Source of the DNA: Anaeromyxobacter oryzae | Lineage (GTDB): Bacteria; Myxococcota; Myxococcia; Myxococcales; Anaeromyxobacteraceae | DNA length: 64,000 bases | Reading direction: 5' to 3' | Assembly (NCBI RefSeq): GCF_023169945.1 | Contig: NZ_AP025591.1 | Location: 3,840,481-3,904,480, forward strand | Shown here: in pieces, positions 30,816 through 38,104 of the stretch | Numbering within the stretch: the first letter of the stretch is position 1 | Layout of the letters: each line of letters starts with the position of its first letter | Position numbers and translations under genes: made by a program | The notes under the pieces: generated by a model | What the model saw: the letters and a program-made list of their open reading frames with translations, nothing else | What the model was told of the DNA's origin: nothing | Databases searched by the model: none

Positions 30816-31163
30816 TCAGAGCTGCGTGTTCACGGCCTGCTTGACGCTCTGGGCGCCCTGCTCCACCAGCTTCGCCGCGAGGTCGACGGTCTGGGCCGTG
30901 CGGTACGCCTCCGCCTGGAGCCCGAGCAGCTCCTGGGCGGTGAACGTTCGGCCGGAGCGCGCCGCCGCGAGCACGGCGTCGAGGCGAGCCTGCGCGCGCT
31001 CGACCGCGGCCAGGGCGGGGGGCACCGCGGGACGAGGCGGTGGCGGGGCGGGCGGCCGGAGCGGACCGCGCGCCTCGAGGACGGCGCCGAACGGGCGGGG
31101 CTCGGGTGCGAGCGCAGGCGGCGGCGCGGCCCGCGCGACGGCGGCGGCGGGGGCGATGGGCAT
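30816..31163 (-). CDS. sctI: SctI, type III secretion inner rod protein
   Basis: 115 residues from ATG 31163. After a Pro/Ala-rich first half, the C-terminal 45 residues, FTAQELLGLQAEAYRTAQTV through VKQAVNTQL, fit the conserved rod/[13 protein letters not shown] helix of SctI proteins (aromatic in AYR, amphipathic KLVEQGAQSVKQ). Lies directly before sctJ, the usual order. No signal peptide, as expected of a T3SS substrate. Confidence 0.75.
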   Translation of the reverse strand: MPIAPAAAVARAAPPPALAPEPRPFGAVLEARGPLRPPAPPPPRPAVPPALAAVERAQARLDAVLAAARSGRTFTAQELLGLQAEAYRTAQTVDLAAKLVEQGAQSVKQAVNTQL

Positions 31164-31174
31164 CGTCGCGGCTC

Positions 31175-31591
31175 CTAGTGGATGTTCTGGATCGCGGACT
31201 TCGCGCTGTCGTGCTTCACCTTCATCACGTTCGAGAGCGCGGTGAACTCGCGGCTCTCCCGCTGCATGTTCTCCTGCAGCTGCAGGTACTGGAGGTTGTA
31301 GGTCCGGGCCTCCTCCTGCAGCTGGCGGGTCGCGCCGAGGACGTCGTCCGGCGCGCTGGACCCGGGGGTGCTGCCGGCGGCCGCGCCAGTGCCGTCCGCT
31401 CCCGCGACCGCGCCGCGGACGGCGGCCGAGAGCACCGTCCCGCCCGGAACGTAGGGTGCCGCGAGCTCGACGGTGGCGGCGACGCCGCGGGCGAGCCCGG
31501 AGGCGGCACCGCGGAGGGCGGACTGGAAACGACCGGGCTCGGCGTGGCGCTCGCTCGTCGGGGCGACGTGGATCGACTCGATTCGGTTCAT
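31175..31591 (-). CDS. Needle/filament-like type III secretion protein candidate
   Basis: 138 residues, first gene of the operon, ATG 31591 with AAGGAG seven bases upstream. Residues 20-85 are Ala/Gly/Ser-rich; residues 88-138 are a long amphipathic helix, [20 protein letters not shown], ending [20 protein letters not shown] small, cysteine-free, C-terminally helical protein upstream of sctI is what a needle subunit (SctF) or filament protein would look like. It is longer than typical 80-residue needles, so a filament or tip role is possible. Identity is inferred mainly from position and shape. Confidence 0.55.
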   Translation of the reverse strand: MNRIESIHVAPTSERHAEPGRFQSALRGAASGLARGVAATVELAAPYVPGGTVLSAAVRGAVAGADGTGAAAGSTPGSSAPDDVLGATRQLQEEARTYNLQYLQLQENMQRESREFTALSNVMKVKHDSAKSAIQNIH

Positions 31592-31617
31592 GGCGTTTCT
31601 CCTTGGCCACGGACAGG

Positions 31618-31633
31618 AGCAACGCGCGTGCCC
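31618..31633 (-). promoter_or_regulatory. Sigma-54 (-24/-12) promoter of the T3SS operon
   Basis: Minus strand GGGCAC GCGCG TTGCT: matches TGGCAC-N5-TTGCW except the first base, with GG and GC ten bases apart. Start expected near 31607, leaving a 15-base leader holding AAGGAG. Second sigma-54 promoter in the window, again before a secretion operon. Confidence 0.75.
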
Positions 31634-31655
31634 GTCCCGAAAGGCGCGATCTCGA

Positions 31656-31678
31656 GGCCCGCGGCGTGCGCGCGGGCC
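31656..31678. promoter_or_regulatory. Inverted repeat upstream of the T3SS promoter
   Basis: GGCCCGCG (31656-31663), 7-base loop, CGCGGGCC (31671-31678), about 25 bases upstream of the -24 element. In DNA this GC-rich, chance matches are common, so function is uncertain. Confidence 0.3.
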
Positions 31679-31693
31679 GCCGCCCGCCCGCGC

Positions 31694-31712
31694 CGGTCCG
31701 CCGGGCGGACCG
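31694..31712. promoter_or_regulatory. 19-bp perfect palindrome, candidate enhancer site between T3SS and DUF1704 gene
   Basis: CGGTCCGCC G GGCGGACCG. It is centred about 96 bases upstream of the predicted T3SS start, the usual distance for an activator of sigma-54 promoters, and just upstream of the -10 box (TACCTT, 31718-31723) of the divergent gene, where it could act as an operator. Binding is inference. Confidence 0.5.
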
Positions 31713-31717
31713 TGTGT

Positions 31718-31723
31718 TACCTT
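31718..31723 (+). promoter_or_regulatory. -10 box of leaderless DUF1704 gene
   Basis: TACCTT ends six bases before GTG 31730; no ribosome binding site between. No clear -35 box; the 19-bp palindrome occupies that place. Confidence 0.5.
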
Positions 31724-31729
31724 CCCGCG

Positions 31730-33049
31730 GTGCCGCGCGAGTACCTCCGCCGTCTCTCCGACGCCATCGTCCACGCGCAGCGGCCGATCCGCGTCCTCCG
31801 GGCGATCAACTGGGCGCCCGAGGTCCACGCTCGGTTCTTCCGGCACGGGGCGCGCGAGCTGCCGCGCCCCGAGTACCCGGCGCTCGGCTTCGACACGGAA
31901 GCGAAGGTGAAGGAGCTGCGCGAGCTCCGGCGGCGGATCCGCGGCCGGAACCCCGTCGAGGACCTGCTCCGCCAGAAGTGCGACGAGTTCATCCTCCTCG
32001 CGCAGCTCCTCGCAGCCCGCGGCAGCCGGCGCTTCTACGAGCTGTCGCGGCGCGTCTACGGCGATCCTCGCGATCGGTTCCCCGATCACAACGTGGACAA
32101 CCTCGGCATCGCCCGGATGTGGGCCTCGCGGCCGCGCGCGCGGGACGAGGAGCAGGTCTTCTCGGCGGAGGACGCGGCGAGCCGGATCGCCGAGATCTGT
32201 GCGCCGCTCCTCGGCGGCCACGTGCAGGTGCTCGTCCGGACCCGCCTCACCGCCAACGCTGCCGCCGGCGCGACCGGCATCACCCTCAGGAAGGGCGCCC
32301 GCTTCTCGGAGCGCCAGGTCTCCGCCATGGCCCACCACGAGGGGCTCTGGCACGTCCTCACGTCGCTGAACGGGTACCGGCAGCCGGTCCTCACCGTGCT
32401 CGGCGTCGGGCTCCCCCGCCACACCGAGTCGCAGGAGGGCGGCGGGATCGTCGCCGAGTTCCTCACCGGCTACATCACCGACGAGCGCTACATCGAGCTC
32501 GGGGAGCGCACGATCGCCATCGACATGGCGGCGCGCGGCGCGGACTTCCTCGAGGTGTACCGCTACCTGCTCGCGCGGTTCCCGCCGGAGAAGGCGGCGC
32601 TCATGAGCGAGCGCGTGTTCCGGGGCGGCCTCCTCGAGGGCGGGGCGCCGTTCACGAAGGACGCCGCCTACCAGCGCGGCTACTGCCGGACGTTCAACTT
32701 CCTGCGCGCCGCCCTCGAGCAGCGCGACGTGGAGCTCGTGCGGGCGTTCCTCGCCGGCAAGATGAGCGTCGACGACGCGGAGCTCGTCCGGGACCTCGTG
32801 GACGAGGGGCTCTGCGTCGGGCCGGTGTACCTCCCGGAGTGGTTCATCGACATCGACCGGCTGAACGCGATGTGCACCCACAGCGTGACGATGAACCGGT
32901 TCTCCCTGCCTTCGGTCTCGCGGTACTACGCCCGCCGGCGCGGCGGCGGCGCGACGGGGACGCTCGTGGGGCGCCTGCGCGAGTCGGCGGAGCTGGAGGA
33001 GGAGCTGGCGCCGCGGCCTGCGGGGGACGAGGGCGACCTCGGGGAGTGA
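31730..33049 (+). CDS. DUF1704 (QEGLA-type) metallopeptidase-like protein
   Basis: 439 residues from GTG 31730 (an in-frame GTG at 31712 would precede the -10 box). Contains an HExxxH zinc motif, H203-E204...H208 in [15 protein letters not shown], and [16 protein letters not shown] (235-250), the family's QEGLA region here reading QEGG. Family knowledge: eukaryotic relatives (MATCAP/KIAA0895L) are tyrosine carboxypeptidases acting on tubulin; bacterial members are uncharacterised and annotated only by the QEGLA motif. No signal peptide. Divergent from the T3SS operon with a 138-base shared upstream region, so co-regulation, or being a substrate, is possible but unproven. Confidence 0.82.
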   Translation: MPREYLRRLSDAIVHAQRPIRVLRAINWAPEVHARFFRHGARELPRPEYPALGFDTEAKVKELRELRRRIRGRNPVEDLLRQKCDEFILLAQLLAARGSRRFYELSRRVYGDPRDRFPDHNVDNLGIARMWASRPRARDEEQVFSAEDAASRIAEICAPLLGGHVQVLVRTRLTANAAAGATGITLRKGARFSERQVSAMAHHEGLWHVLTSLNGYRQPVLTVLGVGLPRHTESQEGGGIVAEFLTGYITDERYIELGERTIAIDMAARGADFLEVYRYLLARFPPEKAALMSERVFRGGLLEGGAPFTKDAAYQRGYCRTFNFLRAALEQRDVELVRAFLAGKMSVDDAELVRDLVDEGLCVGPVYLPEWFIDIDRLNAMCTHSVTMNRFSLPSVSRYYARRRGGGATGTLVGRLRESAELEEELAPRPAGDEGDLGE

Positions 33050-33085
33050 CGCGCGGCGCCGCAGGCGCGGCGGCCGCCGCCCGGC

Positions 33086-33091
33086 TACATC
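33086..33091 (+). promoter_or_regulatory. -10 box of leaderless cytochrome P450 gene
   Basis: TACATC, six bases before GTG 33098, no ribosome binding site. Last base deviates from TANNNT. Confidence 0.4.
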
Positions 33092-33097
33092 CGCCGC

Positions 33098-34477
33098 GTG
33101 ACGCCCGCGCTGCCGCCCGGCCCGCGCACGCTCCGCCCCGGCGGCAGCTGGCGCGCGTTCGGCCGCGATCCGCTCGGGTTCCTGGAGCGCCTCGCGCGAA
33201 CGTACGGGCCGGTCGCGCACTTCCGGATCGGTCCGCGCCACGTCTTCGTCCTCTCCGACCCGGACCTCGTCCGCGAGGTGCTGGTCGTCTCGCCGGAGCG
33301 GTTCCGGAAGGATCGCGGCCTCGAGATGGCGCGGGTCATGCTCGGGGACGGGCTCCTCACCGCGCACGGCGAGACGTGGCGCCGTCACCGCCGTCTCGCC
33401 CAGCCGGCCTTCCACCCGGACCGGATCGCCGGCGCGGCGGCGGTCATGGCCCGTCGCGCGGCGGCGAGGGTCGCGCGCTGGCGAGACGGCGACGCCATCG
33501 ACGCGCACCGCGAGATGGCCGCGCTCGCCCTCGAGATCGTGGCGGAGGCGCTGTTCGGCGCGGACGTCGAGGCGGAGATCCCGGCGATCGCGCGGGCGCT
33601 CGACGACGCCGTCGAGAGCTTCCGGATGTCGCGCATCCCGTTCGCGCCGCTCCTCGATCGCCTGCCGGTGCCGAGCACGGTGCGGGTCCACCGGGCGCGG
33701 CGGACGCTGGACGCGATCCTGTACCGCATGATCGCGGCGCGCCGCGCGGCGGGCGGCGGCGGCGACGACCTGCTCGGCCGCCTCCTCGCCGCGCGGGACG
33801 CCGAGGGGGGCGGCGCGCTCTCGGACCTCGAGCTGCGCGACGAGGCGATGACGATCTTCCTCGCCGGCCACGAGACCACCGGAGACGCTCTCGCCTGGAC
33901 CATCGACCTCCTCGGGCGGAACCCCGGCGCGCGCGCCAGGCTCGAGGCGGAGGTCGACGCCGTGCTCGGCGGCCGCCCGCCCGCGCCGGCCGACGTGGAC
34001 CGGCTCCCGTACGCGCGCCGGGTGCTGACGGAGGGGATGCGGCTCTACCCGCCCGCGTGGACGCTCGCGCGCCAGGCGATCGCCGACGTGCCGCTCGGCG
34101 GGTTCGTGCTCCCGGCGCGCGCGACCGCGATGCTTCCGCAATGGGTGATCCACCGCGATCCGGGCCTCTATCCGGAGCCGGACCGGTTCGACCCGGATCG
34201 CTGGCTCCCGGAGCGCCGCGCCGGTCTCCCGCGCCTCGCGTACTTCCCGTTCGGCGCCGGTCCGCGGATCTGCATCGGCGAGGGCTTCGCCTGGACCGAG
34301 GGCGTCCTCGCGCTCGCCGCGATCGCGTCGCGCGTCCGGCTCGTCCCGCTCGCGCCGGTGCCGCCCGTGCCGCTGCCGCGGATCACCCTCCGGCCGGGGG
34401 GCGGCGTGCCCGTCCGCGTCGAGCTCCGGCGCCCCGCTCAGCCGACGGCGGCCCCGAACAGCCGGCCCACGGCGTAG
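33098..34477 (+). CDS. Cytochrome P450
   Basis: Haem-thiolate monooxygenase, 459 residues. Oxygen-binding I-helix AGHETTGD, K-helix ExxR (EGMR), and haem loop FPFGAGPRICIGEGFA with axial Cys near residue 392. The N-terminus (PPGPRTLRPGGSWRAFGRDPLGFLERLARTYGPVAHFRIG) is soluble, with the Pro-rich hinge of class II-like enzymes. No ferredoxin or reductase gene is adjacent and the substrate cannot be deduced. The 3' end overlaps the convergent VIT1 gene by 40 bases. It follows the DUF1704 gene by 48 bases but has its own candidate promoter. Confidence 0.93.
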   Translation: MTPALPPGPRTLRPGGSWRAFGRDPLGFLERLARTYGPVAHFRIGPRHVFVLSDPDLVREVLVVSPERFRKDRGLEMARVMLGDGLLTAHGETWRRHRRLAQPAFHPDRIAGAAAVMARRAAARVARWRDGDAIDAHREMAALALEIVAEALFGADVEAEIPAIARALDDAVESFRMSRIPFAPLLDRLPVPSTVRVHRARRTLDAILYRMIAARRAAGGGGDDLLGRLLAARDAEGGGALSDLELRDEAMTIFLAGHETTGDALAWTIDLLGRNPGARARLEAEVDAVLGGRPPAPADVDRLPYARRVLTEGMRLYPPAWTLARQAIADVPLGGFVLPARATAMLPQWVIHRDPGLYPEPDRFDPDRWLPERRAGLPRLAYFPFGAGPRICIGEGFAWTEGVLALAAIASRVRLVPLAPVPPVPLPRITLRPGGGVPVRVELRRPAQPTAAPNSRPTA

Positions 34478-35553
34478 GTCACGCCGGCGGCGAGCGCCGC
34501 GAGGCCGACCATCCGCAGCGACGAGCGCCACACGCTCGTGCCGGACAGGAAGCCGACCACGCCGCCCACCGTCGCGAGCACGAAGAACGCGAGGAGCGTG
34601 CTCGCGAGGACGGCCGGCGAGCCCGACGCGAGCAGGAACGGGATCACCGGGACGAGGGCGCCGACCGAGAACATGAGGAACGAGGACACCGCCGCGCCCA
34701 TGGGCGAGCCGAGGTCCTCGGGGTCGAGCCCGAGCTCCTCGCGGACGAGCGTGTCGAGGGCGCTGTCCGGGTTCTTCAGGATCTCCGCCGCCGTCCGGCT
34801 CGCCTGCTCGGTGGAGAGCCCCTTCTGCTTGAAGATGAGGGCGAGCTCCGCGGCCTCCTCCTCCGGCGCCTCGGAGATCTCGCGCTTCTCCATCGCGATC
34901 TGGCGCGCGAGGAGGTCGCGCTGGCTCGCGACCGACGTGTACTCGCCCGCCGCCATCGAGAAGGCGCCGGCGAGGAGGCCCGCGAACCCCGTCACGACCA
35001 CCGTCTGCGGAGCGACGCCGGCTCCCGCGACGCCGAGGATGAGCGACAGGTTGGAGAGGAGGCCGTCGTTCATCCCGAAGATCGCCGCGCGGATCGAGCC
35101 CGCGCGGCCGCCGCCGCGATGCCAGCGCTCGCGCTGGGCGATGAGCGCGCGGGCGCCGTCGGGATCGCTCCCCTTCAGGCCGACCAGGACCTGCCGGTGC
35201 GCGCGCTCCTCCTGGGCGATCGCGACCGCCTCGCCGCCCTGCTCCTCGTACTTGTCCGCGTCGCCGGCCTCGGTCTCGAGGACCATCGGCACGACGGCGG
35301 CCGACCCGAGCCGCCGCGCGAGCCAGACGAGGGCGCGGACGCGCGAGCTCGGGCGGTCCGGCGGCAGCGAGACGCCGGCCTTCTCGAGCTTCCGCTCCCA
35401 GATCCCCGCGTGGCGCCGCTCCGCCTCCCCGAGCTCGCGGAAGCTCCGGGCCTTCTCGGGATCGCGCTCGTAGCGGGCGAGCCCCTCGTACAGCGCGGCG
35501 CCGTCGCGCTCGTCCACGAGGTTCTGGAGCCAGAGGTCGGTCCGCGGATCCAT
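34438..35553 (-). CDS. Ferritin-like/VIT1 fusion, membrane iron (or manganese) transporter of MbfA type
   Basis: 371 residues. The N-terminal 130 residues form a rubrerythrin/ferritin-like four-helix domain with Glu and His-containing segments (EGLARYERDPEKARSFRELGEAERRH, EERAHRQ). The C-terminal 220 residues are a CCC1/VIT1 transporter: FGMNDGLLSNLSLILGV, AGAFSMAAGEYTSVASQRDL and three further helices. Characterised fusions (MbfA in alphaproteobacteria) export iron. ATG 35553 is preceded by TACATT with a six-base gap, so it is probably leaderless. Convergent 40-base overlap with the P450 gene. Confidence 0.9.
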   Translation of the reverse strand: MDPRTDLWLQNLVDERDGAALYEGLARYERDPEKARSFRELGEAERRHAGIWERKLEKAGVSLPPDRPSSRVRALVWLARRLGSAAVVPMVLETEAGDADKYEEQGGEAVAIAQEERAHRQVLVGLKGSDPDGARALIAQRERWHRGGGRAGSIRAAIFGMNDGLLSNLSLILGVAGAGVAPQTVVVTGFAGLLAGAFSMAAGEYTSVASQRDLLARQIAMEKREISEAPEEEAAELALIFKQKGLSTEQASRTAAEILKNPDSALDTLVREELGLDPEDLGSPMGAAVSSFLMFSVGALVPVIPFLLASGSPAVLASTLLAFFVLATVGGVVGFLSGTSVWRSSLRMVGLAALAAGVTYAVGRLFGAAVG

Positions 35554-35559
35554 GCGCGG

Positions 35560-35565
35560 AATGTA
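35560..35565 (-). promoter_or_regulatory. -10 box of leaderless VIT1-family gene
   Basis: TACATT on the minus strand, exactly six bases before ATG 35553; no ribosome binding site. Confidence 0.5.
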
Positions 35566-35640
35566 GCAGGGCGAGGTCGCGGCGGCAGCGCGGGAGGGTG
35601 GGGGTCCCGGGGTCGGGTCGGGTCGGGATCGGGGACGGAT

Positions 35641-35730
35641 CAGGGCCCACGGGCCACGGGACGCGGGTCACGGGCACGGAGAGGCTCGGGTACGTTCACG
35701 GGCACGGGAACGGGAACGACGTGGCTGTCT
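35641..35730. repeat. G-rich interspersed repeat, copy 1
   Basis: Dense CACGGG/AACGGG-type hexamers. The segment CGGGTCACGG, CACGGAGAGGC near 35664-35687 is closely matched at 61967-61990. Lies in the 196-base gap between the VIT1 gene and the 3' end of the LuxR gene, which holds no gene otherwise. Confidence 0.6.
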
Positions 35731-35749
35731 GGTACGGGCTGCGCTTTCG

Positions 35750-36337
35750 TCACGCCGGCTCGGTCCAGAAGCTCGCGACGAGCTGCGAGCGGCTCGTCGA
35801 GCGCGTCTTCGCGAGCAGCGCGGAGACGTGCAGCTCGACGGTCTTCTCCGAGCACTCGAGCCGCTCGGCGACGGCGCGGTTCGACGCGCCCTCCGCGACG
35901 AGGAGCAGGACCGCGCTCTGCCGGGGCGTGAGGCTCCAGCGCCGAGCGACGCCCGGCAGCCGGGCGCGCGCGTCGCCGGCGAGGTCGGAGAAGACGGCCA
36001 CGTACCACTCGTTGACGCCGTCCAAGGTGAAGCGCCGGACCCCGCGCTGCCCGGGGTTCGGCGGGTGGCGCAGCGCCGCTTGGACCCGGTCGCGCTCGGT
36101 GGCGAGGAGCGCCTCGCCGCGCGCGTTCGCGCACGCGATCGCCGCGGGGACACGCACGAGGAACGCCGGGGAAGGGATCGCGGCGAGCGCCGCCTGCAGG
36201 GCGGCGGGCGCGATCCGCGTCACCTCCGGCGGCAGCGGTCGCGGCTCGGCGACGATCGGATCGACGAGCTCTGGCGGCGGATCCTCGCGATCCCCGGTCC
36301 CGTGGCCCCGCGATCGACGCGTGGTCTTCGGCTTCAT
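35750..36337 (-). CDS. LuxR-type transcription regulator with PAS-like N-terminus
   Basis: 195 residues from ATG 36337 with GGGGAG upstream. Residues 1-40 are basic then Pro/Glu-rich; 45-125 look like a short PAS sensor (AALAAIPSPAFLVRVPAAIACANARGEALL ... WYVAVFSDL); 128-195 are a LuxR helix-turn-helix (SLTPRQSAVLLLVAEGASNRAVAERL, SEKTVELHVSALLAK). No receiver domain. Divergent from the his operon across a 357-base gap. Target unknown. Confidence 0.83.
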   Translation of the reverse strand: MKPKTTRRSRGHGTGDREDPPPELVDPIVAEPRPLPPEVTRIAPAALQAALAAIPSPAFLVRVPAAIACANARGEALLATERDRVQAALRHPPNPGQRGVRRFTLDGVNEWYVAVFSDLAGDARARLPGVARRWSLTPRQSAVLLLVAEGASNRAVAERLECSEKTVELHVSALLAKTRSTSRSQLVASFWTEPA

Positions 36338-36694
36338 CCCTGGCTCCCCGCGGCGCGCACACACGGTCAAGTCGAGCGGCGCCGCTCCCAGCGCTACCGT
36401 ACCCTGAAAGGGTTCGAGCGCTCGTCCCGCGGTCCTGGCACGGCTCTCCGGTGTCACATTCTCGCCCACGGACGTTCTCCAGGAGTTCTGGACGGCGGGT
36501 ATCGCCCGCCGTGCGCGTCGGACCGCAATCCGTGGAACGGCGCCGCATCGTTTCGTGACTCGCGAGGTCGCGAGTGCGACGAAGTGCGCAGCGCGCGGGC
36601 AAGCCCGGCGGGCTGCGCTCCCGGGCGGGCCAGGTCGAGGTCGCCCCGCGGGCCGAAGTCGTCTATAAGACAGGGTTCTCCGAGGAGAACCGCC
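36338..36694. promoter_or_regulatory. Intergenic region between luxR-type gene and hisD with several inverted repeats
   Basis: No gene seen in 357 bases. Contains ACGGCGGG / CCCGCCGT (36492-36512, 5-base loop) and the perfect dyad ACTCGCGA GG TCGCGAGT (36558-36575). A possible -10 TATAAG lies at 36664-36669 for hisD. No His-rich leader peptide or T-box was evident. Confidence 0.5.
36674..36691 (+). promoter_or_regulatory. Perfect inverted repeat covering the hisD ribosome binding site
   Basis: GGTTCTCC GA GGAGAACC. The Shine-Dalgarno GAGGAG (36682-36687) lies inside, three to seven bases before GTG 36695. As RNA it would hide the ribosome binding site; as DNA it is a symmetric operator just downstream of the putative start point. 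Confidence 0.6.
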
Positions 36695-38104
36695 GTGCAG
36701 AAGCTCCAGACCAAGGACCCCTCCTTCCGCGCCGCGTGGGAGAGGGTCTGCGCCCGTGGCTCGGACGAGGACGAGGCTCCCGTCCGCGAGGCCGCCCAGC
36801 GGATCGTGGAGGACGTCCGCGCCCGGGGGGACGTCGCGCTCCTCGAGTACACCCGCCGGTTCGACGGCTGGGACCCGGGCACGGCGGCGGGCGTCGCGCT
36901 CGGTCCGGACGACTTCCGGGCCGCGTTCCGGGGCCTTCCCGCCGAGGGGCGAAGGGCGCTCACGCTCGCGGCGAAGCGCGTCACGGACTTCCACGCCCGG
37001 GAGACCGACTCCGAGGTGAAGCCGCGGCGTGATGCCGCGGGCGCGACGCTGGCGCAGGTCGTCCGGCCGCTCGCGCGCGTCGGGCTGTACGTGCCCGGCG
37101 GCACCGCCCGGTACCCGTCGTCGGTCCTCATGACCGCCATCCCGGCCAAGGTCGCCGGCGTCCGCGAGATCTTCGTCTGCTCCCCCGGCGTGAAGGGCAC
37201 CGGGGAGATGGACGCCTGGACGCTCGCGGCGTGCCACGTCGCCGGCGTGGGGAAGCTGTTCCGGGTCGGCGGGGCACAGGCCGTCGCGGCGCTGGCGTAC
37301 GGGACCGGCACCATCCCGGCCGTCGACAAGATCTGCGGCCCGGGGAACGCCTATGTCGCCGCCGCGAAGCGGCTCGTGTTCGGGCGGGTCGACATCGACA
37401 TGATCGCCGGGCCGAGCGAGATCCTCGTCCTCGCGGACGTGGCGGCGGACGCGGCGGAGGTCGCCTCCGACCTCCTCGCCCAGGCCGAGCACGACGTCCG
37501 GGCGGTGTCCGTGCTCGTCACCCCGTCGGTGCGCCTCGCGGACGCGGCGCTCGCCGAGGTGGAGCGGCAGCTCGCGGACCTCCCGCGGCGGGAGATCGCC
37601 TCGCGCTCGATCCAGGAGCGCGGCGCCGTCGTCGTCGCGGCCGATCTCGCCGAGGCGGTCCGGCTCGCGGACGAGTTCGCGCCCGAGCACCTCGCGCTCC
37701 ACGCGAGGAACGCGGCGCGGCTCGTCCCGAAGCTCTCGCGGGCGGGCGCCGTGTTCGTCGGCACGAGCACGCCGGAGGCGGTCGGCGACTACCTCGCGGG
37801 CCCGTCGCACGTGTTGCCGACGGCGGGGACCGCGCGGTTCGCGTCGCCGCTCTCGGTGGCGACGTTCCGGCGCCGCATGAGCGTGCTCGAGTTCACGCCG
37901 GCGGCGCTCGCCGCGGTGGCGCCCGCCGTGAAGGCGCTCGCGCGGGCCGAGGGGCTCGAGGGGCACTGGCGCGCCGTGGCGGTCCGCGTCGAGAAGGCGG
38001 CGCCCGTGCGGCGGCGGAAGGCGGCCCGGCCGGCGCGCGCTGCGCGGCGCCCCCCGCCGCGGCGGCCGCTGCGCGGACGTCCGGGCCGGAAGGGATCGCG
38101 ATGA
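36695..38104 (+). CDS. hisD: Histidinol dehydrogenase HisD
   Basis: Catalyses the last two steps of histidine synthesis (histidinol to histidine, NAD-dependent, zinc). 469 residues from GTG 36695. Family motifs: VGLYVPGGTARYPSSVLM, DKICGPGNAYVAAAKR, IDMIAGPSEILV, catalytic FAPEHLALH, and GDYLAGPSHVLPTAG. The usual enzyme ends near residue 435; the last 35 residues are an Arg/Pro/Lys-rich tail. First gene of the his cluster; the ATGA overlap with hisB indicates coupling. hisG and hisC are not in this cluster. Confidence 0.96.
   Translation: MQKLQTKDPSFRAAWERVCARGSDEDEAPVREAAQRIVEDVRARGDVALLEYTRRFDGWDPGTAAGVALGPDDFRAAFRGLPAEGRRALTLAAKRVTDFHARETDSEVKPRRDAAGATLAQVVRPLARVGLYVPGGTARYPSSVLMTAIPAKVAGVREIFVCSPGVKGTGEMDAWTLAACHVAGVGKLFRVGGAQAVAALAYGTGTIPAVDKICGPGNAYVAAAKRLVFGRVDIDMIAGPSEILVLADVAADAAEVASDLLAQAEHDVRAVSVLVTPSVRLADAALAEVERQLADLPRREIASRSIQERGAVVVAADLAEAVRLADEFAPEHLALHARNAARLVPKLSRAGAVFVGTSTPEAVGDYLAGPSHVLPTAGTARFASPLSVATFRRRMSVLEFTPAALAAVAPAVKALARAEGLEGHWRAVAVRVEKAAPVRRRKAARPARAARRPPPRRPLRGRPGRKGSR

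Noticed and set aside
23462-31591. Reading the operon as flagellar
   Set aside because: SctJ is a 238-residue lipoprotein and an SctI-type rod protein is present; no flagellin, hook or FliF-sized gene is seen.
31175-35677. 1500-codon open frame on the minus strand
   Set aside because: Antisense to the DUF1704 and P450 genes and out of frame with the VIT1 gene; only the last 138 codons, from 31591, are a real gene.
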